Source: Margaritispora aquatica (lineage: Eukaryota; Ascomycota; Leotiomycetes; Helotiales; Discinellaceae). Taken from it: 64,000 nucleotides of DNA. The stretch's first letter is position 1, and the number at the start of each line of letters is the position of its first letter. The notes under the pieces are model-generated. The model saw nothing but the letters and a program-made list of their open reading frames with translations, did no database searches and had not been told where the DNA came from. Both the position numbers and the translations under genes were made by a program. Location: positions 62,001 to 126,000 of the forward strand of contig VJWN01000009.1 in assembly GCA_007644065.1 (NCBI GenBank). Reading direction: 5' to 3'. This document shows, one piece after another, positions 48,280 through 59,649 of the stretch.

Positions 48280-49281
48280 TCTTGTCGTACGTCGCCAACA
48301 GAGGAAAAGGAGACATGGCGTATGCTATACGATGATGGATGGAAAGTACATACAGAAGGCCAAAGAACCACCCACCCTCTGCCTGCGGTGCAGGGATATG
48401 ACAAATGTCTAATGAGCGAAGGAACGCAACGAGCCGTAAAACACATCAAGGACACGCGTGGGAAAGAGAGGGCGAACGAAGTTACGATTCTGTAAATGTA
48501 ATAAATGCTGTTATGACTTGGTGTACTAGGTTGACGGACTCAGGAGGAGAGTATCCAACTGGAGAGGGGGTGGGGTGAGATGGGGCATAAGTGTAAACTA
48601 GAACACAATAATCATGATCATGACGATGTTAATGATGATGAATGAGAATGGAATTGTATACCTACTGCACACATGCTTGCTCACTCAGTTGGTCTGATTA
48701 TTACTGTGAAATCTCGTGCATGTGTAAAGTATATCAGCATGCCATGTCTTCGTCAACTAGCAACTCATCTCAGGCACTAAAATCCAGTGGCAATCATACT
48801 TTAGAAAACACGTAATGGGCATTGACTGTATCTACATGTACATGTATATACATCCCTACGCTGCCACCTCTACTCTACTTTCGCTCTCATGTGCAAGGGA
48901 GGCAAGTAAATTTGGTAACTCTCTAGCTAAGGCATTCAGCTCCCTATCCTACAAGCGTACTGGCTTAGCTCAATTCCACGCCCATCATGCTCATTTCATG
49001 ACATGCCATGCTATGTCAAGCCAGTGAAGTTACTCTCGCTTCCTGTCCATGTGAAAAATACACTATGCCATGCCATTCCCAAAACGCCAGCCAGCCCAAA
49101 GCAAGGGTATGATGTGCGCGCCAGAGCCCGGTTTCGCTTCCTAAAGACGACATAAAAACAAACCCTGACCTCTCTACTCCCTTGGCTGCTCTCTCTCTCG
49201 ATACCTTCAAAGTCAAATTCAAATACACGTCCAATCAGACGACGTTATCATGTATGACCACCACAAGTCCACAATCATCAT
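48280..49281. other. Intergenic region between convergent genes
   Basis: This 1-kb gap holds two 3' flanks. At 48610-48655 there is an imperfect ATGATG/AATGA-rich stretch and at 48832-48851 a palindrome around TACATGTACATGTA. No gene is supported. Confidence 0.3.
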
Positions 49282-50714
49282 CTAAAACTGTGTAATGACA
49301 TCCGTGACACCCAGCTCACCCTCTACAAAGCTCCGAACACCAACCAGAACATCTAGCTCGTTCTTATCCTTGGGCTGCATTTTCACAAGTGAATCCTTCT
49401 CGTTTTCTCCCGTCACTGCGCTTGTAGACATGATTGGTGCTTCAAGACCCATCTGGAAAGTTCCTGGAATATCATTAAGCCGGAACACGGATTTGGTACT
49501 TGATATTCCTGACTTTGGCTCGGTCGCAGCTTGGTGATACATGGGTCTGACATCTTTGGCTCTATCAGCAGTGGTAGTCGCGTTGGTGACGGGTGAGGTT
49601 GAAGTGGGCTTCTCAAATGTAGCTGCTATAGGGAGAGCGGTATAGCCTTGCTCGGCGGTCTGGGAGTGTGCTTGTGCGTGCTGCGTGATGGCGTGAGAAT
49701 TAGAAATCATGCTGGAAGGAGAAATGTTGGTGGTGGAAAGCGCGAGGCCTTGGGATGTGTTGCGTCGATCAGGTTTAGTGAGCTTCTTGGGTGTAGGAGG
49801 AAGCTGCCTGTATGCTGGTTTGGGGGTAGTCATGTCGCCTTCGGGGGTCTTTTGCTTTGCAACATCAGTATTTTGTCAATAGACAATGACTAAGCAGACT
49901 TACAGGAGCAGGGCTTGGCCTCAGCCCAAGATTCTTGACATGCTTAGCGAGAGCGACGGGTCTCTTCTTCGATAGATGGAAGCCAAAGCCTAGAATAGCT
50001 GCAGCTGGTACATCGCCCTCGGCAATCCCATTCAAAGATAGGAAAGAGCGCTCTTGCAAGTTCTGGCGACAAAAATGGCAACATTTGAATTGACACTCTC
50101 CTCCTTTGAGGGGCAGCCATGGTCTATCAGGAAGGTTTGGTGTCTTGGACAGCGTACTGGAGTGAGACTTGCTTGCTTGCATACTTTTCATGTCGAAAAA
50201 ACCAGGTTCGGCTGCTTTCTTCAGAATTTCTGCTCTTTGCTTGAGGATAAGGTCTAATTGATCCTCACTATAAGTTAGGAGTTGTTCATCTGTCACTTCT
50301 TCAAGAAAGCTGAGGGGGTTGAGGCGCGCGACTGGGTGCCTGAAGGCTGGATCAGCCGGCAACTCGAAGATATCACAGAGCTTGTCATATTTGTCCCAAT
50401 CTGAAGTCAGTCTATCATTCAGATTTGCTCATGAAAGGAGCTCATACCTGAATTCCTCGCTCCATGTCGTCGTAGAGAAGCAATTCGCGGTCTTGAGTAC
50501 ATCTCCAAAGCCAGCCAAGCGATGCGACACGCAAGCAGTTGGAGCAGCGAAATTCTGTGGTGTACAGGCGCGTGACGGTGATATGCGTACATTGACTATT
50601 GGTAGGCCGCACTTTGGCTTGTGGAATGTTCTGCACCGTTGATGATACTGTTGAGCGGCGTGTGGTTGAAGGTGATGGAGCCAGAGGCTCGTTGGTCGCA
50701 TCTGTGATATCCAT
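49282..50714 (-). CDS. Unknown cysteine-containing protein with a frame break at a splice junction
   Basis: Likely exons (minus) are 50448-50714, 49904-50400 and 49282-49854, about 445 residues. The first exon encodes TTEFRCSNCLRV followed by ASLGWLWRCTQDREL, which looks like a fungal-specific conserved core with a Cys-x2-Cys pair. The second continues DWDKYDKLCDIFELP, then LSFLEEVTDEQLLTYSEDQL and a second Cys cluster (CQFKCCHFC). The third is Ser/Thr/Pro-rich. The junction is odd: the only good donor (GTATGAG at 50447) and acceptor (CTTCAG ending at 50401) give a 47-nt intron, but joining them puts the second exon out of frame with an early stop. One extra base would restore it. The last acceptor also uses AAAG rather than a pyrimidine-AG. 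The gene may be frameshifted, mis-sequenced or spliced unusually. Confidence 0.6.
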
Positions 50715-51064
50715 TGATCGTGGCTAGTAGTGGAACTTTGAAATGTGGAATATGTAAATATCAACGATCTCTCTCGGTGTTGATATTAATGAAGTACGAT
50801 TTTGTGCGATGTTTAAAACCTTCGAAGCAGGCTAGTGTGGCCTAGCTTATGATTCGATTTCTGAGTGATTGAATTTCGATATGGTCGGATCGGCGGCAAA
50901 AGTCTTGTAATTAAATCTAAGATCTTGCGCGTGGAAAAGTTAACTCTGATATCAGCAGTCCGAATCGAATCACAAGAAATTGTGACACAATCCGGCCTCA
51001 ACGACTTCTCAGTTCTCAGTCATTTGCGTATTTATTCACCTTCACCTTCACATCCGTTTGGCAT

Positions 51065-51068
<4 letters not shown>

Positions 51069-51103
<35 letters not shown>
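51069..51103. repeat. TG dinucleotide microsatellite, 17 units
   Basis: TG is repeated without interruption for 35 bases. Such a run can vary in length between isolates and can adopt Z-DNA. Confidence 0.95.
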
Positions 51104-51104
<1 letters not shown>

Positions 51105-51933
51105 AAGGAATAATTGAAGGTGGCTCGACTTGCAAGACACAGCCGTCATAAATTGTCGGCCTAGAAGTAGAAGTAGAAGTGGAGATGGAATAGAACAACG
51201 TAAAGATAGATTAACGAACAATTAAAAAAGCTAAACACGTCTGAACATGGACATAGACCTGAACTCCACCTCTTTACAGGCTTAAGAAAAGATGGATTAT
51301 AAAAGTTGAAAAGACTGACTGAATACATGAAAATACCTTTCATTACCTGACCTTAGCCCGCTGAAAAAAGACAATAAAGTCAAAGACTAAGACCTGCTCC
51401 GCAAATTCATATAGGATATCGATATTGATATCCATCTATCTGAAAGGAGCAAGCTACACACTACATGAAGCTTCCTTCTGATTTGCTTTTGCTGACCTGG
51501 ACGATGCAGGCTCAAGCTTCTTGATTCTATTTCTATTGCCTTTGCGCATAAGAGACCCCCCAAACCCTGATATCAAGGCAAACTCTATCTTACACCAAGA
51601 TACTTCAACAATCGTCGGACATACAACACAAGGTACCTTATGCATACAATGGAAGAAAGACCCGGCTACACTAAGGTAGACTACCTAGGGGATACTTCTA
51701 TGGACCTTCTATTGTTATATCCAAGGCATGAAAGACTAGAAGAATCTGATTCAATAGTCAGTCTTGGAGTTATAGGAACTGAGATGATCATTTACACGTC
51801 CTTTACAATGGAAGCCATGACTAGCACACCTCATCACCTCGTGGTGATATAAGACTCACACCGCATTGCCGTGTACAAATTTCTTTATCTCCGGTTTGCA
51901 TGAGTTGCTCCAGGACTCCTCAGAACGAGGCTG

Positions 51934-51960
51934 ACAGAGTATACAGAGTATACAGAGTAT
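51934..51960. repeat. Three tandem copies of a 9-bp unit
   Basis: ACAGAGTAT occurs three times in a row, followed by AC. It is a small simple tandem repeat upstream of the Mpv17-family gene. Confidence 0.85.
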
Positions 51961-52577
51961 ACATATTATTCTATACCTTGATGCCCGAAGGAAGTTCTTT
52001 CTTTCGAGCTTTCAAATCTTGATTGTTGTTGATATTGTATTGTCCACTGTAAATCTGTATACTGCAAAATATCGTTTGGTTGTCGTTGTCGTTGTCACTC
52101 CAGCCTTCAACCATCATCCTTGTAACTGATCTAACCTGATTCGATGAGATTTGCAGCACTCCGCATACCTCAGCTTTGGTCTCCAACCTCACCAGCCTCA
52201 GTCATTACCGCTTTCAAAGGTAGTTTGCTTGGGGAGAATACGGCCAACTTCAACGCCAATTGCTCTCAACATCCGCCACTAATACCGCTTCACTATCGAG
52301 AATCGAGAAGTCAAGGTCAGTCATCCACTGTTCCGTTGTCGCATCCTCCGCTCTCCTCAAAAGCTCAGCAAGATTGCGCCCGGTCGCGAGAGAGAGAAAG
52401 ACCTCGGCTTCCAATAGTAAACATTGGCTCAGCTCCCACCATCTGCGACCGCGACAGCCTATCAATACTAGATCGCCCACTTTTGTCGCATGAAGAATCT
52501 CCTACTAATCAACCTTGAATCGCATACAGACTTCGCGACTCTCCCTCCTCCCAACTTTCCACCCCTCACCCGTCACG

Positions 52578-53462
52578 ATGTCGGTCAAATTCGAGAAAGA
52601 TACCATCACGACGACGACAGGCGGAGTCGCCGCCATGGGCGCCGCCGCGTTGGACACCAAGTCCAAAGGACCAGCACATGAGTTGGCAGATGAGATAGGC
52701 ACGGCATTGACAGGAGGAAAGGCGAATGCTGGCACGAAGGGTTATCTAGCAGTATGTGGTAGCTGTCGGACGCGAAAGGAGAGATGCTGATCGTGTTTTA
52801 AAGGTCTACCTCAAGCAGCTGCAGACAAACCCTCTGCGGACGAAGATGCTCACATCTGGTACTTTATCTGCTTTGCAAGAAATCCTGGCTTCCTGGATCG
52901 CGAAGGATCGCAGCAAGAGCGGATATTACTTCACATCAAGAGTGCCGAAAATGGCAGTATATGGAGCTTTCATCAGTGCACCATTGGGCCATGTTTTGAT
53001 CAGCATTCTCCAAAAGATGTTTGCCGGACGCACAAGTTTGAAGGCTAAGATCATGCAGATTCTAGTCAGCAATTTGATTGTACGTGCTCGACCCCTGGAC
53101 AGTTTACACTTCTCTAACCCAATTTCTAGGTTGCCCCTATTCAAAACAGTGTCTACTTGATTTCGATGGCCATCATTGCGGGAGCCAAGACCATTCACCA
53201 AGTCCATGCAACATGGAAGGCTGGTTTCATGCCTGTCATGAAAGTCAGCTGGATCTCTTCGCCTTTGGCATTGGCTTTCGCCCAAAAATTCCTCCCAGAG
53301 CACACCTGGGTGCCATTCTTCAACGTCATGTCATTCTTCATCGGTACCTATGTCAACTCGGTAACGAAGAAGAAGCGTCTCGCTGCTCTCAGAAAGCGAC
53401 ACTATGACGAGACGAGGCCAACTGGCAGGACCGACGAGGGTTATGGAGGACCGAAGTATTAA
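52578..53462 (+). CDS. Mpv17/PMP22-family peroxisomal membrane protein
   Basis: Exons 52578-52751, 52804-53079 and 53130-53462 join in frame to 260 residues. The Mpv17/PMP22 signature is strong in the C-terminal half: WKAGFMPVMKVSWISSPLAL, FLPEHTWVPFFNVMSFFIGT and YVNSVTKKKRLAAL. Four hydrophobic segments are present (about residues 95-120, 140-165, 180-200 and 215-235). A 58-residue Gly/Ala/Thr-rich N-terminal extension precedes VYLKQLQTNPLRTKMLTSG, the usual family start. The family forms channels or pores of peroxisomes or mitochondria. In Neurospora crassa a member (WSC) organises Woronin body biogenesis, so this could be PMP22 or that paralogue; sequence alone does not decide. A Pex11-like gene lies 2.3 kb downstream. 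Confidence 0.92.
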
Positions 53463-55751
53463 ATGTATAGACATGAGCTTCTAGGGATAGAAGGTTCGTG
53501 ATGTTTCTTACTCAAAGGTAAATCTCGATTCCACGTTGTCGGTACGATGGAATCGATGCAAAACGGATGGAGTTTCTCGTTGCCCTGCTCGCCCGCCTTG
53601 TTTATTGTGTACCTGACCGTACACGAGAGGCGATCCCCACCACCACCTGTATAATGATTGGCTATATGTCTGGGTTTTTGTTAGATATGAATTTGATTTG
53701 AGCATGCTTTTACAGATTTCCGGCCTGGCTGACATGATGTTCTTGAATCAAGTGTTTGCAATTCCGGGGGACGCGTTGTGCTTATGTGTTTCTTATTCCA
53801 CATTGTGAAAGACAGGTGCTAGTACGAATGCGAGTATTTTCCACTCCTCACATCTGAATATCCGTACGGTTCGATGATCTTTGATGATAGCCGCAAAGAT
53901 CTCTATATTATGGGGATCAAAGATGTCTCGATATCTCATGTGCTGCTGCTGTTGTATCGAATTGAGTACCTTGCATAAGAGAATCCAAGTCTTCTGCTTT
54001 GTTACTCCATTTGAGCTGTGCATTAAGAGGGTATCGCTTCATTTATTCTGAAAACATGTTCGCCATGAGGGCGTTTTAAAGGGGAAGAGGGAAGCGGTGG
54101 AGATACTCTTGAAGAATAAATGTAATACATGGACGGCTCATCATGATGTTGGAGGTGAGCTGAAGAGAGATGTTTCCAGTGTTCCAATATCGATAATTTG
54201 CCTTTTCGCTCGCCTTCAATACCTTGTTGTATTACAGATAGGTAGCTTGTGGCTTTATCATGTCCATCTTCCTCCTCCTCTTTCTTTCCAAGTGATAGGC
54301 GCTTCAATACATCTCTAAATCACGTATTATAGCATCATAGGAAGGAGAACTCACACGAATAACAGCTTGAATCTGTCATCTCATGTTGTGTCATTTCTCT
54401 CCATTGCGTTGACAGTCTCTATTGCTTGATGAAAATACACCTAGCTTGTTGTTATCATTTCTTCAATTGACTGGTGTCACATTGAAGACAGCACAGAGTA
54501 TAGGAGAAGAATAATTGGGGAGTGTTGCCAGTTCAACTGTTTTGCCTCTACCTTATTCAATGACAGGTTTTTGAAATTTGATTGTCCACTACTATAGCTC
54601 TACTCCTTGAGAATGGAAATTGTTCTGCCCTATGCTGTTCCGTCAAGCGACCATCTGAACTCAAAATCACAAAGAAACACGCCCCATACCTAACTGATTC
54701 ACTTCCTTCCCTCTACCTCCCTTTGACCAATTCGCCTGCTCATCCATTCACTTATCCATTCACTGATTCATTCACTCATTCACCCAGCCTCGCCACGCCT
54801 ATTCTTGCGCTCCTCACGAGAGTACGAACTATAAAGCGCTGCGCTCAACTTGCTGTTTGTTCCTGCTTCTTCAAGGGAGTTGATTCAAAATAGCCTACCA
54901 ATAGAAGAGCTTCCTGTGATTTGCTGCCTTCGGACAAAGTACATTGCTCTTGGAGATGGACTTAACCCGACCTATTCAAGCTCTTACCTGGGCAGCTAAT
55001 AACTATCCTTGCCCAGTTAAGTGGGAAGGTCAAGTAGAGATTCATGGAACATAGCATTGGAGTCAGGAAAAGGAGGATGAAGTTGACAGTAAGTTATAGT
55101 GTTTGAGATGACAGTGAGGGTGTACCATGCTTGATACTATCTAATCAGTGCCATTTGTACCATATAATCATGTACCGGCGATTCTACCCGTCAAAAAATG
55201 TCCACAGAGAAATCTAGTACCAGTAGGCTTATACGTTGTCTACTGATGTCTCTTTCCCTGCTGAAGCCTTTTAATCGAGGTAAGGTTATGGAACAACAAG
55301 CTCGCTCGTTACGACTTGTTTTCGCTTCATAAGTGGGTCTTGTAGATCTTGAGAGGACTTGGTGTTCTGTTGTATTTTGCATCCAGCAATTAAGGTGCTT
55401 GCAGGAAGTAGAGGTCACTGCCTAACACTGCGAAAGTGGCTGTGAAAGCTTGTACGTTATGTATTGGGAATTGAAAAATCCCGTAATTTCGCTTCAGGTT
55501 TGAGACTGGAAGAGTTTTCCATTCCAATATCAGGCTCCACTACTGTAACAACAAAAGGGTATCTCGCATATCGTATCTCATGACCTTCAACCCTACCATA
55601 AATCCAATGCTCTCCTCCAAGGTAGCCACGGACAGAGACAGCCATTTCCTCTCGCCCTATGCTCTCCAAGCAGCAGTGCTTCCAAACCAGCGTCTACCGG
55701 TATTCTCCAAGCAGGCATAACCTTCCAAATAAAAGTGACGTGTCGGCTCCC
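53463..55751. other. Intergenic region between convergent genes
   Basis: This 2.3-kb gap lies between the Mpv17-family gene and the Pex11-like gene. It contains imperfect TTCACT/ATCCATTCA repeats at about 54743-54784. Open frames are short and unconvincing. No gene is supported. Confidence 0.35.
54743..54784. repeat. Imperfect ATTCACT-type tandem repeats
   Basis: Copies of ATCCATTCACTT, ATCCATTCACTG, ATTCATTCACTC and ATTCACCC follow each other, giving an irregular array with a unit of about 12 bases. Confidence 0.7.
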
Positions 55752-56708
55752 TCAAAGTCCAGCATCCCTCCACCTAGTTCGCAACCCCGCTACCCCAGCA
55801 ACACTGCCACAGACCCCGATCCAGAACTCACTCACCAAGCCACCCTCTACACTCCAATGCGCCGTCAATGGCATCCACGCAGAATTAACCAGTAGCTGTT
55901 TCATCCAACCCTCTCTCCAGGCCCTCTCCTCTTCTGCCATCACTCCATCCGACTTCTCCACCTCCTTGCCCTTCGCACTCTCCCTCCTCTCAGCCCTTAG
56001 AGCACGCTCCCTCCCCAGGCGGACAAAGTCCAACACAACGTGAGCCATCCAGAACCGCGAACTCCATAGCCACGCCGAGTTTTGTTTCTCGGATGTCCAG
56101 CCAAGAACGTTTTTGGAGGATAGATAAGCTCCGTTCTCAAGGTATTGGAATCCGATATTCACGAGGACTTGTATGTACTCCACCCCTCTCAACACCATGT
56201 CCTTCTCTCCACTCGTAGTCTTCCACACACTCTTTCCCCAGCTATATATGCCCAGTAAGCCCCATAAGCGCGCAAAAATTCTGAAGTCGGAGATCAGCGA
56301 CGAGAGCGCTTTGAGCCGCGCAGCTGATACTGAAAGTCGCGAAATGGGTATTGCAGAAGAGGATATGAGCACGGTTGTGTTTGGTGGTAGCTCGATGGCT
56401 TGCTTGATGATTATATCCGCGGAGCGTTTGAGTTGTGCGACAGAGAGTTTTTGCAAGATGTTGGAGAGGAGGAGGGTCGTGTAGCAGGTTGTTAGGAGGA
56501 CGGTGTCTGTTCCTTGTGGAGTGGATAGGATTTTGCTAAGGCGAGAGATGGTCGCGTCTGTTTTGGAGAGGTAGAAGGGGGCCCATGATTGAAAGCTCTT
56601 GAGTGAGGGGAGAGATGCTGGTTTTGAGGGTAGGGAAGGTGGTAGTGGGATGGGGAGGGCAGAGGTGGGTTGAGTGTCTGGTGCTGGAAGGCGGGAGATC
56701 TCTGCCAT
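55752..56708 (-). CDS. Pex11-like peroxisomal membrane protein (Pex11C type)
   Basis: One uninterrupted frame encodes 318 residues from the ATG at 56708. Pex11-family proteins remodel and elongate the peroxisome membrane before division. Family features are the helical stretch TDATISRLSKILSTPQGTDT with LLTTCYTTLLLSNIL, then RLKALSSLISDFRIFARLWG with LLGIYSWGKSV, and a later amphipathic segment YIQVLVNIGFQYLENGAYLS. The N-terminal 35 residues are Pro-rich. The C-terminal hydrophobic segment (SEFWIGVCGSVAGVAGL) fits a membrane helix. The overall pattern resembles the fungal Pex11C subgroup more than classic Pex11. This assignment rests on motif memory and should be treated as probable. Confidence 0.8.
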   Translation of the reverse strand: MAEISRLPAPDTQPTSALPIPLPPSLPSKPASLPSLKSFQSWAPFYLSKTDATISRLSKILSTPQGTDTVLLTTCYTTLLLSNILQKLSVAQLKRSADIIIKQAIELPPNTTVLISSSAIPISRLSVSAARLKALSSLISDFRIFARLWGLLGIYSWGKSVWKTTSGEKDMVLRGVEYIQVLVNIGFQYLENGAYLSSKNVLGWTSEKQNSAWLWSSRFWMAHVVLDFVRLGRERALRAERRESAKGKEVEKSDGVMAEEERAWREGWMKQLLVNSAWMPLTAHWSVEGGLVSEFWIGVCGSVAGVAGLRTRWRDAGL

Positions 56709-57606
56709 TGTCGCGGATTGTGTGAGCGTAGTAGTAAGTTAAAAGTAGTTTTAGAAGAAGGAAAATAGAGGTATAAGAATGTGCGAAGAAAAGGAGTGTA
56801 AAGAAATAGAATTTTGCTGCTGATCCGGTTGAATCAGTTCTGAATAATTGTAGTATTGAATCACATGCCTCGGTACGGTATATTCTCGGGCTCTTGAGCT
56901 TCGTCATTCGTATTTCCTGTCTCGCATTGCGTATTCGGCTGAGTTGTATTACTGGTAGTAAGAAGGGATTTCGCAGCTTGTTACAGCTTTGCCGTCGTTG
57001 ACTAGAGGATATGAGTTATTCTAGAAGTTCTCTAGAAGTCAATTAGTTGGTTGTTCGGTTAAGTGTTGAGAGAGCTCGTTAGCTGCGAATTTGGAAAGGT
57101 GGCATTGGACAAATGAAAACTACTTTGTCTCAAACCGGATTCGTTTATTATAGTTGATACAAGCTTTATTATCTTTAAGGAGCTTCTAAAACACATACAC
57201 TGGAGCTACAGTCTTTCGGAGCATGAAATCTAGCAGAGTATTACCTGTAATGTTACAAAGTTTATCGGAGTTTCAAATCGATATTTCATTACAGGTATTT
57301 CGTGGGAAAGTAACAGGTCAGTGTGTGTGTCAAATCTTGTCAGGACAGAAATTATTCAGCCAAGTTTTAAATATCAACGCTTTTTATATTGCTATCTAGC
57401 AAATGCAACAGTGCAAATCCAAAATAGCCCAGCGCTGACGATAACTGTCTAAAAACGCAACGATGCCCATTAACGAGTAATATCCATTATACATCCACCG
57501 AGCGTAAACGCTTTCGCGCAAACTTTTATGACTCCATCCCTACACCTTCAAACCCAACGCAATGCTGTGTGTACCCACTAAATCGAGCTCAAAAGCCCAT
57601 TCCAGA
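56709..57606. other. Intergenic region upstream of the Pex11-like gene
   Basis: This 898-bp AT-rich gap holds the promoter of the Pex11-like gene and the 3' flank of the gene at 57607. No structured element was recognised. Confidence 0.3.
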
Positions 57607-59649
57607 TCAACCGCGTCTCTCATAATCATTCAGTGCATAACCAGAGCTTTGAGTGAATCCGCGATCCTCAACAATTCTGCTTCCGGTCATATCTCTGCCT
57701 GCAAAATTACCAGTATCGGCACGTCCAGCACCAGCGTGAGAACCCAACCAAACACCACCTCCCTCCGGAACGTTCAGGTTTCCGTATGCAGAACTAGATC
57801 CTCCGCCATTGTAAGAGCTCTGAAACATAAAACTTTGCTCGTGCTGGTTAGGATAGACACTTAAAGTTCCCCAACCGTTTTTCAAAGCATTGTTTTGATT
57901 TTGATGTCCAGAATAACCACCATGACCAGCACCATAGCTTCTGAGATCTGGTCCTCCCCCGTATCCAATTTGAGCATTCTGGTCAGAATCGCGGTAGTTT
58001 CCCAGTCCAAGAGCAGCATTGTTATAGTTGTTCAGATATTCATGGTGTCCAGAATTTTCGTACTGTTCATACGGTACGTACTCTCCCGACTGTCCTGCAT
58101 ATTGTCCTGCATATTGCCCGGTGTATTGATCCTCGTCGCCGCTTGGATAAAGATTACCATCTCCAAGACCGTTCCATTCTCCGAACACTGTAGATTGTTT
58201 GTACTCAGAAACAGGGTAGTAAGTAGTACCGGTAATAGGGCCAAGTGGTTGAAAAGCGGGGGTAGCTCCGGATAAAGAAACACCGGATTTGGGTAAAGAA
58301 GTAGGAGTAGAGGAGGTAGTGTTTGAACCGTTCCCACCTGTCAGACGAGCATCACTGGATTCAAAAGACTTTGCTTTCTCTTTGCCCTTTCCATTTCCGT
58401 GGAACCTGGTAGTCTCAATGTTGAAAGCACCGGAGACAGCCACTCCTCCATCCTCATCACCAAATTGATCGTCTCCATCCCGACCGGAGGCCTGGTCGAG
58501 TGATCCCATGCCAGTATTGCGAGGTTGGAAGTTTCGAGCAGAGCCATTTAAAGTCGTGGTGTCAATGTTTCGCACATTGGTGATCTGAACATTGGTGGAG
58601 TCGACGTGGTGTCTCGAATGTGAAGCCTTTGCCGGAAGTCCAGGTCCAGATTTTGGAGCATATCCAGAGCCGGAGCCGGAGCCGGAGCTCGACGCAGAAC
58701 GCCAATCATTCTTCTTAAATATGTTTTTCTTAGACATTGGGCTACCGGAGGAAATATTGATTGCACGGGTTCGATCCAAGCGAGAATTGTCACCCGCCTT
58801 GGCACCGGATATAGGGGTTCCGGGCAAGCTCCTGACTGGAGTGTAGACAGGGACACAGTCCCTCAACTTGAGATTGGGACGAAGTGCCAAACGAAAGAAC
58901 TTGCCGTGAGCAGAACACTTGAGATCCCAAGTAATGGCGTTCAACTCGAATGGCTTTCCTTCAGCAAACCACTCATTGTGAGAGATTTCGTGCCAATTAT
59001 CATGCAAATTCGTAGGACAGATTAGGTATCTGTGCGACTCCACGGGCCCGAAGTCTTTACGAGAGGTAAGATGGATGACATAAGGGATCTTTGGATTCAG
59101 AGGGTTGTCCCTGAAGACCCCTGGAATGTAGACAGTTGTGGTTGTAAGTCTGGCGGCCTCGGGATTTTGAGCCTTGACGGTTGAGTTATTATATCTTCTA
59201 AAGGCAGATGCCTCAGCAATCCTCGAATCTCTGATGCCAGCTTCAACCTTCAAGATATCAGTCTTCCAGGAGCACCCGCTCGGGCTGGCCCGGTTCCCGT
59301 TCAGCTTGTCCAAGGTGAGTCCGTGTCGGCCCAAATCTTCTTGCAAAACAGCCTGAATGGTGGGGTGCTTGACAAGATTTGCTTGGCTTCGCACGGCATA
59401 TGCAATGAAGCTTCGAAAGATAGCTTCGTGAATTGTGCGGTTTGGATCCCTATGAAGCTTGAGAGTTTCGGTGTTGGTTGGAAGTGCTGCATCGCAGCAG
59501 AAAACTGGGATCTTAAGGGCTGGTCGAGCTGATACCATTGCAGAAGAAGGTGGAGGGAAGCTGGGGAGTGAATAGATAGTGCTAGGGGGAGTGGTTTGCG
59601 AGAGCGAAGGTGCGGAGTTCAAGTGGGGGGTTGCGTTTGAGTTTGCCAT
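57607..59649 (-). CDS. Unknown protein with conserved-looking N-terminal domain and prion-like C-terminus
   Basis: One uninterrupted frame encodes 680 residues from the ATG at 59649; the frame extends upstream but offers no other suitable ATG. Residues about 40-285 look like a folded domain: PVFCCDAALPTNTETLKLHR, TIHEAIFRSFIAYAVRSQAN, GCSWKTDILKVEAGIRDSRI, VYIPGVFRDNPLN, HRYLICPTNLHDNWHEISHN and KFFRLALRPNLKLRD. I do not recognise the family. From about residue 320 the sequence is low-complexity, with SGSGSGSG, basic GKGKEKAK and YAGQYAGQ repeats. The last 170 residues are rich in Gly, Asn, Gln, Tyr and Ser (ENSGHHEYLNNYNNAALG, AGHGGYSGHQNQNNAL), resembling prion-like tails of RNA-granule proteins. 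Function unknown; a role in condensates is inference. Confidence 0.75.
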   Translation of the reverse strand: MANSNATPHLNSAPSLSQTTPPSTIYSLPSFPPPSSAMVSARPALKIPVFCCDAALPTNTETLKLHRDPNRTIHEAIFRSFIAYAVRSQANLVKHPTIQAVLQEDLGRHGLTLDKLNGNRASPSGCSWKTDILKVEAGIRDSRIAEASAFRRYNNSTVKAQNPEAARLTTTTVYIPGVFRDNPLNPKIPYVIHLTSRKDFGPVESHRYLICPTNLHDNWHEISHNEWFAEGKPFELNAITWDLKCSAHGKFFRLALRPNLKLRDCVPVYTPVRSLPGTPISGAKAGDNSRLDRTRAINISSGSPMSKKNIFKKNDWRSASSSGSGSGSGYAPKSGPGLPAKASHSRHHVDSTNVQITNVRNIDTTTLNGSARNFQPRNTGMGSLDQASGRDGDDQFGDEDGGVAVSGAFNIETTRFHGNGKGKEKAKSFESSDARLTGGNGSNTTSSTPTSLPKSGVSLSGATPAFQPLGPITGTTYYPVSEYKQSTVFGEWNGLGDGNLYPSGDEDQYTGQYAGQYAGQSGEYVPYEQYENSGHHEYLNNYNNAALGLGNYRDSDQNAQIGYGGGPDLRSYGAGHGGYSGHQNQNNALKNGWGTLSVYPNQHEQSFMFQSSYNGGGSSSAYGNLNVPEGGGVWLGSHAGAGRADTGNFAGRDMTGSRIVEDRGFTQSSGYALNDYERRG

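Larger units (their letters stand above)
50715..52577. other. Intergenic region with simple repeats
   Basis: This 1.9-kb gap separates two divergent genes. It contains a TG microsatellite, short TAGAAG repeats at 51162-51180 and a 9-bp triplication at 51934-51960. ATCACC at 51834-51839 and GGTGAT at 51844-51849 form a short palindrome. The last 500 bp before 52578 is C/T-rich and presumably promoter. No gene is supported. Confidence 0.4.
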
